DNA from: SIG672 sp045657105
GTDB lineage: Bacteria; Bacillota; Clostridia; Oscillospirales; CAG-272
DNA: 14,722 nucleotides
Direction of reading: 5' to 3'
NCBI GenBank assembly: GCA_045657105.1
Contig: JAZOSN010000034.1
Location: 1-14,722, forward strand
Shown here in pieces: positions 1-5,933 of the stretch. A model generated the notes under the pieces. The model saw only the letters and a list, made by a program, of their open reading frames with translations, had not been told where the DNA came from and searched no databases. A program made the translations under genes and the position numbers. The number at the start of each line of letters is the position of its first letter. Within the stretch, counting starts at the first letter, position 1.

Positions 1-33
1 AATGGTGGAAAAAATCAAAGGAGGACATTAAAA

Positions 34-780
34 ATGTCAGTTATCACAATCAAACAGCTGCTCGAAGCAGGCGTCCATTTCGGACATCACACCAGAAGAT
101 GGAACCCCAAGATGGCAGAGTACATCTTCACCGAAAGAAACGGTATCCACATCATCGACCTTCAGAAGACCGTTAAGAAGTTTGAAGAAGCTTACATGTT
201 CGTTCGTGACATGTCGGTTGAAGGCGGAAGCCTCCTCTTCGTTGGTACGAAGAAGCAGGCGGCAGATGCCATCAGAGAAGAAGCACAGCGTTGCGGAATG
301 TACTACGTAAACGTACGTTGGCCCGGCGGGATGCTCACCAACTTCAAGACCATCAAGCGTTCGATCGCTCGTCTTAACAGCCTCGAAAAGATGGAAGCAG
401 AAGGCACCTTCGAGCTTCTTCCCAAGAAGGAAGTTGCAGCTCTTCTCAAAGAGAAGAACGACCTTGAAAAGTGCTACGGCGGTATCAAGACCATGGAAAC
501 CCTTCCTTCGGCAGTATTTATCGTTGACCCCCACAAGGAAGCAAATGCAGTTCTCGAAGCTAAGAAGCTCGGCATTCCGGTTGTTGCTATCGTTGATACC
601 AACTGCGATCCTGACGATGCAGACTATATGGTTCCCGGAAACGATGACGCTATCCGCGCTATCAAGCTTATCTCTTCGGTAATCGCAGATGCAATCATCG
701 AGGGTAGACAGGGCGTTGATGCAGTAGCAGAGGAAGCTGCTGAGGAAGCAGTAGCAGAAGAAGCTACCGACGCTGAGTAA
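34..780 (+). CDS. rpsB: 30S ribosomal protein S2
   Basis: Structural protein of the small ribosomal subunit, needed for S1 docking and translation initiation. The 248-residue product opens with the family hallmark: an LLEAGVHFGHHTRRWNPKM-type N-terminus followed by YIFTERNGIHIIDLQKT. It also carries the conserved FVGTKKQA and WPGGMLTNFKT segments in the first 110 residues. The C-terminus (about residues 225-248) is an Ala/Glu-rich acidic tail, a variable extension in this family. The ATG lies 9 nt after a full AAAGGAGG site (17-24). tsf follows 34 bp downstream, the near-universal rpsB-tsf pair. The promoter and any leader lie left of the window. Isoleucine is coded almost entirely by ATC/ATT, as expected of a highly expressed gene. 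Confidence 0.99.
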   Translation: MSVITIKQLLEAGVHFGHHTRRWNPKMAEYIFTERNGIHIIDLQKTVKKFEEAYMFVRDMSVEGGSLLFVGTKKQAADAIREEAQRCGMYYVNVRWPGGMLTNFKTIKRSIARLNSLEKMEAEGTFELLPKKEVAALLKEKNDLEKCYGGIKTMETLPSAVFIVDPHKEANAVLEAKKLGIPVVAIVDTNCDPDDADYMVPGNDDAIRAIKLISSVIADAIIEGRQGVDAVAEEAAEEAVAEEATDAE

Positions 781-814
781 TTTTTAAGATCACTACTTTT
801 AGGAGGAAATAAAA

Positions 815-1747
815 ATGGCACAGATCACAGCAAAAGACGTTGCGGCTCTCCGCGCTAAGACCGGTCTTGGAATGATGGACTGCAAAAAGGCGCTCGTTGA
901 AGCAGACGGCGACGTAGACGCGGCTGTAAAGATCCTTCGTGAGAAGGGACTTGCAACTGCTGCAAAGAAAGAAAGCAGAATCGCCGCAGAGGGCGTAGTT
1001 GATATTATGGTTGACGGCAAGAATGCCGCAATGATCGAGGTTAATGCAGAAACCGACTTCGTTGCAAAGAATGCAACCTTCCAGGAGTTCGTTAAGGGAC
1101 TTCTCCGCACCCTTCTTGCAAACAAGCCCGCAGATCTCAGCGCGTTCGGCGCTTGCAAGTTCGACGGAAGCGACATCACCGTTTCGGACGCTCTCGTTGA
1201 AAAGATCGCAATGATCGGTGAAAAGATCAGTATCCGCCGTTTCGTTCTCACTGAGGGCGTAATGAGCACCTATATTCACGGCGCAGGAAACACCGGCGTT
1301 ATCGTAGTATTCGATACCGACGATGCAACTGCTGCAAAGGACGAGTTCGCTGCTTGCGCTAAGGACGTAGCTCTTCAGATCGCGGCAGGTAACCCTCCCA
1401 CATACGTTGCAAAGGCAGACGTTCCCCAGAGCGCTATCGACGAAGAGGTTGCAATTCAGGTTGCAGCTGCTAAGAACGATCCCAAGCTTGCAAGCAAGCC
1501 CGATGCAGTTCTTGCAAAGATCGTTGAAGGTAAGCTCGGTAAGCTCTTCTTCGAGAAGGTATGCCTGCTTGAACAGCCCTTCGTAAAGGACGATGCTATG
1601 AGCGTTGGCAAGTACGTTGCTGCATGCGCTAAGAGCCTCGGAGCAGAGATCGCTGTTAAGGCGTTCTACATCTTCGAAAAGGGCGAAGGCATCGAGAAGA
1701 GAGAAGACGATTTCGCAGCAGAGATCGAAAAGATGGTTAAGGGTTAA
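815..1747 (+). CDS. tsf: Elongation factor Ts
   Basis: Guanine-nucleotide exchange factor that regenerates EF-Tu-GTP during elongation. The 310-residue product has the N-terminal UBA-like domain (about residues 1-45, with LRAKTGLGMMDCKKAL). The TDFVAKN core motif starts at residue 80 and includes the Asp81-Phe82 pair that inserts into EF-Tu. Two dimerisation/core subdomains follow. Length is slightly above the roughly 280-295 residues usual in bacteria. The ATG is set by an AGGAGG (801-806) 8 nt upstream. The gene is directly downstream of rpsB and upstream of a strong terminator, so rpsB-tsf probably forms its own transcript and does not read into pyrH. Confidence 0.99.
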   Translation: MAQITAKDVAALRAKTGLGMMDCKKALVEADGDVDAAVKILREKGLATAAKKESRIAAEGVVDIMVDGKNAAMIEVNAETDFVAKNATFQEFVKGLLRTLLANKPADLSAFGACKFDGSDITVSDALVEKIAMIGEKISIRRFVLTEGVMSTYIHGAGNTGVIVVFDTDDATAAKDEFAACAKDVALQIAAGNPPTYVAKADVPQSAIDEEVAIQVAAAKNDPKLASKPDAVLAKIVEGKLGKLFFEKVCLLEQPFVKDDAMSVGKYVAACAKSLGAEIAVKAFYIFEKGEGIEKREDDFAAEIEKMVKG

Positions 1748-1773
1748 CTCCACCGACTAACTTATAAAAAATG

Positions 1774-1802
1774 CCTCGGCATCGAAAGATGCCGAGGTTT
1801 TT
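1774..1802. terminator. Bidirectional intrinsic terminator between tsf and the convergent membrane-protein gene
   Basis: A perfect 10-bp stem (CCTCGGCATC 1774-1783 with GATGCCGAGG 1788-1797) closes on a GAAA tetraloop. It is followed by TTTTTG on the plus strand and preceded by a run of six A (1766-1771). Read from the minus strand this gives a T-tract after the stem. The hairpin starts 27 bp after the tsf stop. It also lies just past the likely original stop (1805) of the convergent gene, so it should serve both. Confidence 0.93.
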
Positions 1803-1851
1803 GTTTAAAATGAAATTTCTTTTCCGCAGAAAGGACAAGATTGTTTTTCTT

Positions 1852-2505
1852 TTAGGTCATCCCATCCCATCCCATGAAGGACAAATCTTCACCACATTCA
1901 GGACAAGGTAGCGCCGGTGTTTCTTCTTTTCTTTTTGCTTCAGCTTTTGCTTTTTCGTCCTCATGTCTTATTCGGTCGTAAGTTTCTTTTGTGATTTTGT
2001 CCGATGCATAGAGCTGTGTGAGTGATGTGAGCGGAAGAGCGCGGAGCTCTTCGTCGGTGTAGGATCTTTTTACGAACGATCTCTTTGGTTGAGGTTCGCG
2101 TTTCTCGTATGAGTAGATTACCGGCTCCGGATCTTTGTTTTGTGTTTGAGCTTTGGGTGCGCCGCTATCGGTGCTTTTTGAGGGCGATTTTTTTAGAATA
2201 TCAAGAATATTTCGCGTGTTGCGTTCATTTTCAACGGTTTTGTCAATAAGCTCTCCGAAGCCGTAGAGAATCCAAGTGCCTACAAATTCGATGAGAATAG
2301 CAAGAGGAGTGGCAAGAAGGCAGAAAATCACACCCAAAATTATTTCGTCATCGCCGCTGCTTGTTACCCATTCTGAAAAGAAGACAAATGCTCCAGCAAT
2401 TCCCGCAATTATTGCCGCAACGGCTTCAACTATGAATATCCACACTGCCCACTCTTTAATTTTCTTGCCTATATCCGAATAGCTGTTTCTGATTTTCTCT
2501 AACAT
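1852..2505 (-). CDS. Two-TM membrane protein with SHOCT-like segment and a zinc ribbon cut by frameshift
   Basis: Function not recognised. The 217-residue product has a short amphipathic N-terminus and two membrane segments (about residues 19-43 and 55-83). A polar Ser/Pro/Lys-rich linker follows (about 105-148), then a SHOCT-like short helical motif (LTSLTQLYASDKITKETYDRIR, about 159-180) and a Lys/Glu-rich helix. It ends at CPECGEDLSFMGWD plus GMT. The first half of a zinc ribbon is present (Cys201, Cys204), but the second CxxC is missing. It is encoded just downstream in another frame, as CPFC in DLKEKQSCPFCGKEISF, ending with a stop at 1805-1807. Deleting one 5-bp ATGGG unit from the tract at 1858-1875 restores a 231-residue protein with four cysteines. 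The start is the ATG at 2503-2505, because GGAGG (2511-2515 on this strand) sits 5 nt upstream; the in-frame TTG at 2517 overlaps that site. The gene interrupts the usual tsf-pyrH neighbourhood and has its own promoter. Confidence 0.75.
   Translation of the reverse strand: MLEKIRNSYSDIGKKIKEWAVWIFIVEAVAAIIAGIAGAFVFFSEWVTSSGDDEIILGVIFCLLATPLAILIEFVGTWILYGFGELIDKTVENERNTRNILDILKKSPSKSTDSGAPKAQTQNKDPEPVIYSYEKREPQPKRSFVKRSYTDEELRALPLTSLTQLYASDKITKETYDRIRHEDEKAKAEAKRKEETPALPCPECGEDLSFMGWDGMT
1858..1875 (-). repeat. Pentanucleotide tandem repeat (ATGGG, 3.6 copies) at a frameshift site
   Basis: On the minus strand the coding sequence reads three ATGGG units followed by ATG. Three units lead to an early stop (TAA at 1852-1854). 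Two units would give Met-Gly-Trp-Asp-Asp-Leu-Lys and read through to the second zinc-ribbon CxxC and a stop at 1805-1807. Because 5 is not a multiple of 3, gain or loss of a unit toggles the C-terminus, as expected for strand slippage. Confidence 0.85.
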
Positions 2506-2561
2506 TTTTACCTCCAAAATTAAAATGTCACAAAGGCAGAGTAACGCCGTTTGATAAGGAC

Positions 2562-2590
2562 ATTTTACAATTTTCAGAGGTGTTTGTCAA
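2562..2590 (-). promoter_or_regulatory. Sigma-A-type promoter for the minus-strand membrane-protein gene
   Basis: On the minus strand, a consensus -35 TTGACA (2585-2590) is separated by exactly 17 bp from a -10 TAAAAT (2562-2567). This places transcription start near 2555 and leaves a leader of about 50 nt before the ATG at 2505. A TAAAATGTC/GACATTTTA inverted repeat (2521-2529 and 2559-2567) overlaps the -10 and could be an operator. Coordinates cover the -35 to -10 span. Confidence 0.8.
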
Positions 2591-2610
2591 GTGCTATTTT
2601 ATTTCTTCTG

Positions 2611-2646
2611 TCGAGGCGGGTCGTCGTGGGCGCCGACCCCTACCGT
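2611..2646. repeat. GC-rich inverted-repeat islet in the divergent spacer
   Basis: A short, very GC-rich segment sits within an AT-rich spacer. GGGTCG (2618-2623) is complementary to CGACCC (2634-2639), with GGCGCC in the loop region. Its composition differs sharply from both sides. It looks like a dispersed intergenic repeat of the kind common in gut Clostridia genomes, but only one copy is visible here, so repeat status is inference. It lies between two divergent promoters and overlaps neither. Confidence 0.4.
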
Positions 2647-2706
2647 GTCAATTTGATTCCGTACCACAAAAAATTGTATATTATTTGTAAAAATCGAAAA
2701 AAACTA

Positions 2707-2735
2707 TTTACAAAATGCAAGTAATATAGTAAAAT
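2707..2735 (+). promoter_or_regulatory. Sigma-A-type promoter for the pyrH operon
   Basis: The -35 is TTTACA (2707-2712) and the -10 is TAAAAT (2730-2735), with a 17-bp spacer. An A-rich tract just upstream (about 2690-2703) could act as an UP element. Start of transcription would be near 2742, about 29 nt before the pyrH ATG. With the terminator after tsf, this makes pyrH-to-polC an independent transcription unit. Confidence 0.75.
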
Positions 2736-2770
2736 ATAAGAAATAATATATAACTATACTCGGAGGATTT

Positions 2771-3493
2771 ATGGACACTCAGCCTAAGTACAAGCGCATA
2801 CTGTTAAAACTCTCGGGTGAGGCACTCAGCGATGCGCCTCGCGGTATTCTCAATTTCGATAAGATAGAAGAGATATGCAGGGTAATAAAGGAATGTGTTA
2901 ATGCAGGCGTTCAGGTCGCAATCGTCGTCGGCGGCGGAAATATCTGGCGCGGCAGACAGGGCGGCAATATGGATAAGACCAGAGCAGACCATATGGGTAT
3001 GCTCGCAACTACCATAAACTCGCTCGCACTTCAAGACGTTCTTGAACAACTCGACGTTCCTACACGTGTGCTTACCGCTATCGAAATGAAGCAGTTCGCA
3101 GAGCCTTACATCAGAAACAAGGCAATTTCTCATCTTAGTAAGGGCAGAGTAGTCATATTCGGCTGCGGAATAGGAAGCCCATTCTTCTCGACCGACACGG
3201 CGGCAGCGCTTCGCGCGGCGGAGATCGGTGCAGAGATAATGCTCTTTGCAAAGAACATCGACGGAGTTTACACGGCAGATCCGAAAACTCACCCCGAAGC
3301 AAAGAAACTCGATTCGATCGAGTATATGGAGATACTCAGTAAGCATCTCACGGTCATAGACACGACCGCAACATCGTTCTCAATGGATAATGACATACCG
3401 ATACTTCTTTTCGGTCTGGACGATCCGCACAATATATACAGAGCCGTTATGGGCGAAGAAATAGGAACAATAGTAAATGGAGGAAACAAATAA
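2771..3493 (+). CDS. pyrH: Uridylate kinase (UMP kinase)
   Basis: Phosphorylates UMP to UDP with ATP, feeding pyrimidine nucleotide and UDP-sugar synthesis; bacterial enzymes are hexameric and regulated by GTP/UTP. The 240-residue product shows the amino-acid-kinase fold markers: KRILLKLSGEAL near the N-terminus (phosphate loop), VVGGGNIWRG for substrate binding, DHMGMLATTINSLAL, the glycine-rich FGCGIGSPFFSTDTAAALRA, and KNIDGVYTADPK for nucleotide binding. The start is the ATG 4 nt after CGGAGG. It overlaps frr by one base (TAATG), implying translational coupling. The pyrH-frr pairing is strongly conserved in Firmicutes. Confidence 0.98.
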   Translation: MDTQPKYKRILLKLSGEALSDAPRGILNFDKIEEICRVIKECVNAGVQVAIVVGGGNIWRGRQGGNMDKTRADHMGMLATTINSLALQDVLEQLDVPTRVLTAIEMKQFAEPYIRNKAISHLSKGRVVIFGCGIGSPFFSTDTAAALRAAEIGAEIMLFAKNIDGVYTADPKTHPEAKKLDSIEYMEILSKHLTVIDTTATSFSMDNDIPILLFGLDDPHNIYRAVMGEEIGTIVNGGNK

Positions 3494-4047
3494 TGAAGCT
3501 TGACACCAGAGATTTTGAAGAAAGAATGAAAAAAAGCGTATCCGTATATGAGGAGAACCTCGCACAGGTAAGAGTCGGAAAGGCGTCTGCCGCAGTTCTT
3601 CAAAAGGTAACCGTTGACTACTACGGCTCGCCCACACCTATCAAGGATATTGCACAGATAAAGGCAACCGACGCTCGCACCCTCGCTATCCAGCCTTGGG
3701 ATATGAGTATGCTCAAAATGATCGAAAAGGCTATCCTTGCGGCAAATCTCGGCATGACTCCTCAGAACGACGGTAAAGTCATCAGACTTATTTTCCCTCA
3801 GCTTACCGAGGACAGACGTAAAGAACTGTCCAAGCAGGTAAACAAGATGGGCGACGACGCTAAGGTAGCTCTCCGCAACATCAGACGCGAAGCAAACGAC
3901 AAGTGCAAGGAGATGAAGAAGGACGGAGATATGACCGAGGACGAGCAGAAGGCATCTGAAAAGGCGGTTCAGGATCTTACCGATAAGTATATCAAGAACA
4001 TTGATAATATTACTTCGGCTAAGGTTGACGACATAATGTCACTCTGA
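3493..4047 (+). CDS. frr: Ribosome recycling factor
   Basis: With EF-G, splits the post-termination ribosome so subunits can be reused. At 184 residues it matches the family length (about 185). Characteristic segments are the N-terminal AQVRVGKASAAVL-type helix, the VDYYGSPTPIKDIAQI stretch in the second domain, IQPWDMSMLKMIEKAI, IRLIFPQLTEDRRKEL, and the C-terminal helix ending KVDDIMSL. The initiation codon shares a base with the pyrH stop. Its ribosome site GGAGGAA (3479-3485) lies inside the last codons of pyrH, so translation of the two genes is probably coupled. Confidence 0.98.
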   Translation: MKLDTRDFEERMKKSVSVYEENLAQVRVGKASAAVLQKVTVDYYGSPTPIKDIAQIKATDARTLAIQPWDMSMLKMIEKAILAANLGMTPQNDGKVIRLIFPQLTEDRRKELSKQVNKMGDDAKVALRNIRREANDKCKEMKKDGDMTEDEQKASEKAVQDLTDKYIKNIDNITSAKVDDIMSL

Positions 4048-4066
4048 CACAAAAGCGAAAATATCA

Positions 4067-4099
4067 AGGGGAGGAGAGCGGCATACGTTATCCTCCCTT
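4067..4099 (+). promoter_or_regulatory. Hairpin in the frr-uppS spacer burying a Shine-Dalgarno-like sequence
   Basis: GGGAGGA (4069-4075) is complementary to TCCTCCC (4091-4097). The stem extends by a G-T and an A-T pair to 4067/4099, with a 15-nt loop. No T-run follows, so it is not an intrinsic terminator. The left arm contains GGGGAGGAG, which resembles a strong ribosome binding site but has no start codon at a usable distance. It may be an mRNA processing or stability element within the operon transcript. Confidence 0.45.
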
Positions 4100-4135
4100 A
4101 GTTTGCAAATAAATAAAGATCAGAGGAATTTGACA

Positions 4136-4858
4136 ATGGCAGAAACAAAGCAAGCAAAAAAGACCGCGCGCACCGAAATCGGCGAAAAAATAAAGCATAT
4201 TGCTTTTATAATGGACGGCAACGGCAGATGGGCGCAGAAAAGACTTCTTCCGAGAAGTCAGGGGCACGTTGAGGGGCTGAAAACCTTCACCGAGATAGTT
4301 AAGCACTGCTTTAACCTCGGGATTGCGAACGTCAGTGTCTACGCCTTTTCCACCGAGAACTGGAACAGGTCGGAGGAAGAGGTCGGCGCACTTATGCACC
4401 TTCTTGAAAAGAACATAGACGACAATGCCGACGAGCTTATCGAAAAGGGAATACGTATAATCTTTCTCGGCGATAAGACTCCGCTCTCAAAGACGCTTGC
4501 CGATAAGATGACCGCGCTCGAAGAAAAGTCGGCGCAGGGCAAGGGAATACTCAATGTCGCGGTCAACTACGGATCTCGTGACGAGATAGTCCACGCGGTA
4601 AACGCGCTTATGGCCGAGGGCAAAAATACGGTAAGCGCCGAGGATATTTCATCTCATCTTTATACGAAGGCGTCGCCCGATCCCGATCTGATAGTTCGCA
4701 CTGCGGGCGAGCAGAGGCTTTCGAATTTCCTGCTATGGCAGGCGGCGTACAGTGAGTTCTATTACAGTAACAAGCTTTGGCCGGATTTCACGCCCGACGA
4801 CGTTGACAGGGCAATCGAGGATTTCACCTCGCGCCACCGCAAATACGGCGGGTATTGA
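4136..4858 (+). CDS. uppS: Undecaprenyl diphosphate synthase (cis-prenyltransferase)
   Basis: Condenses isopentenyl diphosphate onto farnesyl diphosphate to make the C55 undecaprenyl diphosphate, precursor of the peptidoglycan lipid carrier. The 240-residue product has catalytic Asp27 in IMDGNGRWA, then QGHVEGLKTFTEIV, SVYAFSTENWNRS, and the C-terminal signature DLIVRTAGEQRLSNFLLWQAAYSEFYY with the final RHRKYGG. The signature reads RTAGE where RTSGE is usual, a mild variant. I chose the ATG at 4136 because AGAGGA (4122-4127) lies 8 nt upstream; an in-frame TTG at 4103 would swallow that site. It uses the output of the MEP pathway that dxr and ispG downstream belong to. Confidence 0.98.
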   Translation: MAETKQAKKTARTEIGEKIKHIAFIMDGNGRWAQKRLLPRSQGHVEGLKTFTEIVKHCFNLGIANVSVYAFSTENWNRSEEEVGALMHLLEKNIDDNADELIEKGIRIIFLGDKTPLSKTLADKMTALEEKSAQGKGILNVAVNYGSRDEIVHAVNALMAEGKNTVSAEDISSHLYTKASPDPDLIVRTAGEQRLSNFLLWQAAYSEFYYSNKLWPDFTPDDVDRAIEDFTSRHRKYGGY

Positions 4859-4866
4859 TTTAAAGC

Positions 4867-4980
4867 TTTCAAAAAACATTTTTGAAAATAAGGGCAACAC
4901 AAATTGCAAGCAATTTGTTTCAGACTTTTCCAAAAACTTTACCTAAACGAGTAAGGTAATATATTTAATCAAAGTTTTTG
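4867..4980. repeat. AT-rich inverted repeats in the uppS-cdsA spacer
   Basis: Three imperfectly spaced inverted repeats follow one another after the uppS stop: TTTCAAAAA/TTTTTGAAA (4867-4875 and 4879-4887, loop ACA), ACAAATTGC/GCAATTTGT (4899-4907 and 4910-4918), and CAAAAACTTT/AAAGTTTTTG (4931-4940 and 4971-4980, with a nested ACCT/AGGT). No reading frame of note crosses them. They look like parts of a degenerate repeat element inserted within the operon. Confidence 0.55.
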
Positions 4981-4985
4981 AAGTT

Positions 4986-5015
4986 CTTAGAAACTTTTTT
5001 CAAAAAGTTTCTAAG
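4986..5015. repeat. Perfect 14-bp inverted repeat in the uppS-cdsA spacer
   Basis: CTTAGAAACTTTTT (4986-4999) and AAAAAGTTTCTAAG (5002-5015) are exact complements separated by TC. The T-rich left arm precedes the turn and no T-run follows the stem, so a plain intrinsic terminator is not the best reading. It sits directly against the following 25-bp hairpin repeats. Confidence 0.75.
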
Positions 5016-5065
5016 CGGATTTTCAAGGCAGAGCCTTGAACGGGTTCTCAGGGCAGAGCCCTGAG
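5016..5065. repeat. Two tandem 25-bp hairpin units with compensatory changes
   Basis: Units 5016-5040 and 5041-5065 align without gaps, differing at 5 of 25 positions. Each folds into an 8-bp stem with an AGA loop: TTCAAGGC/GCCTTGAA (5022-5029, 5033-5040) and CTCAGGGC/GCCCTGAG (5047-5054, 5058-5065). Four of the five differences form two paired substitutions (T-A to C-G at unit positions 7/25, A-T to G-C at 11/21), so pairing is kept. The second stem ends 1 nt before the AAAGGAG ribosome site of cdsA. Confidence 0.8.
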
Positions 5066-5078
5066 CAAAGGAGAAAAA

Positions 5079-5909
5079 ATGAAAACAAGAGTTATTACGG
5101 CGGCAGTACTGCTTTGCATACTTGTTCCGGTACTTATTTTTTCGCACACGTTCGTTTACGTAGTTTTCGCGGCGCTTCTTTCGCTTGTCGCGACTTACGA
5201 GCTTCTTAACTGTATGCGCCTTGCGCGAAAGTGGCAGATGACCGCTTTGTCGGCGCTTTACTGTGTGCTTACGGTATCGCTTTCACGCGCTGCCAAGACA
5301 GACGGCTCCTTTATGAAGCTTTTCGCCATTTTTACGTTCGTGTATTTGTTCGCGCTTCTCGCTTTTTCGCTTTTTGATAGCGAAAAGGGAAGAGAAAAGC
5401 TCCCCGAGATCATGCTCGGAGCAGTAATGGTCATCTATATTACGTTCGGATTTTCATCGTTCGTTCTCGTCAGAGATATGGCGCGCGGAGCGTTTCTGTT
5501 CCCGATCGCGTACGTGGCGGCTTGGGTGTCCGATACCGGCGCGTATTTCGTCGGACTCAAATTCGGAAAGCGCAAGCTTATCCCCCAGATCAGTCCTAAA
5601 AAGACCGTCGAAGGCTTTTTCGGCGGAATTGGATCGTGTGTGGCAGTATTTTTGCTCTACGCGATATTCGTCGGTCTGCTTTCGGACGTAAAGCCCAATA
5701 TTCTTTGGATACTTTTCTGCGGTCTGCTTCTTTCGGCGGCGTCGGTGATCGGAGATCTTATCGCATCTATGATCAAGAGAAGATATAAGATCAAGGATTA
5801 CAGTCACCTTTTCCCCGGACACGGCGGCGTTCTTGACCGCTTTGACAGTATCATAGCAACGACTGCACTTACCTACATTTTAAACAGTATAGTACCTCTT
5901 TTCAAATAA
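5079..5909 (+). CDS. cdsA: Phosphatidate cytidylyltransferase (CDP-diacylglycerol synthase)
   Basis: Integral membrane enzyme that joins CTP and phosphatidic acid to give CDP-diacylglycerol, the branch point to phosphatidylglycerol and cardiolipin. The 276-residue, highly hydrophobic product has about seven to eight predicted membrane segments. It carries the complete family signature at residues 230-256 (S-x-I-K-R then K239-D240, PGHGG at 246-250, D253-R-F-D256), including the Asp pairs thought to hold Mg2+. The start is the ATG 5 nt after AAAGGAG (5067-5073). The start region is preceded by a hairpin-dense 220-bp spacer, the largest gap inside this operon, which may tune expression relative to uppS. 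Confidence 0.97.
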   Translation: MKTRVITAAVLLCILVPVLIFSHTFVYVVFAALLSLVATYELLNCMRLARKWQMTALSALYCVLTVSLSRAAKTDGSFMKLFAIFTFVYLFALLAFSLFDSEKGREKLPEIMLGAVMVIYITFGFSSFVLVRDMARGAFLFPIAYVAAWVSDTGAYFVGLKFGKRKLIPQISPKKTVEGFFGGIGSCVAVFLLYAIFVGLLSDVKPNILWILFCGLLLSAASVIGDLIASMIKRRYKIKDYSHLFPGHGGVLDRFDSIIATTALTYILNSIVPLFK

Positions 5910-5933
5910 TTTCAGTAATAATTCGGGTAAAAT

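Noticed and set aside
764..1753. Long open frame on the minus strand opposite tsf (329 codons)
   Set aside because: It lies entirely antisense to a clear tsf, has no ribosome site, and its residues (Cys/Leu/Ser rich) are what the complement of a codon-biased gene yields.
4103..4135. Upstream in-frame TTG as uppS start
   Set aside because: It would translate through AGAGGA at 4122-4127, which is correctly spaced for the ATG at 4136, and the added residues are not family-like.
4752..4946. 64-codon plus-strand frame running from uppS into the spacer
   Set aside because: It starts inside uppS in another frame, lacks a ribosome site, and crosses the inverted repeats; no similarity to a known protein.
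4986..5015. The 14-bp inverted repeat as an intrinsic terminator after uppS
   Set aside because: No T-run follows the stem on the plus strand, and termination here would silence essential downstream genes for which I see no clear new promoter.
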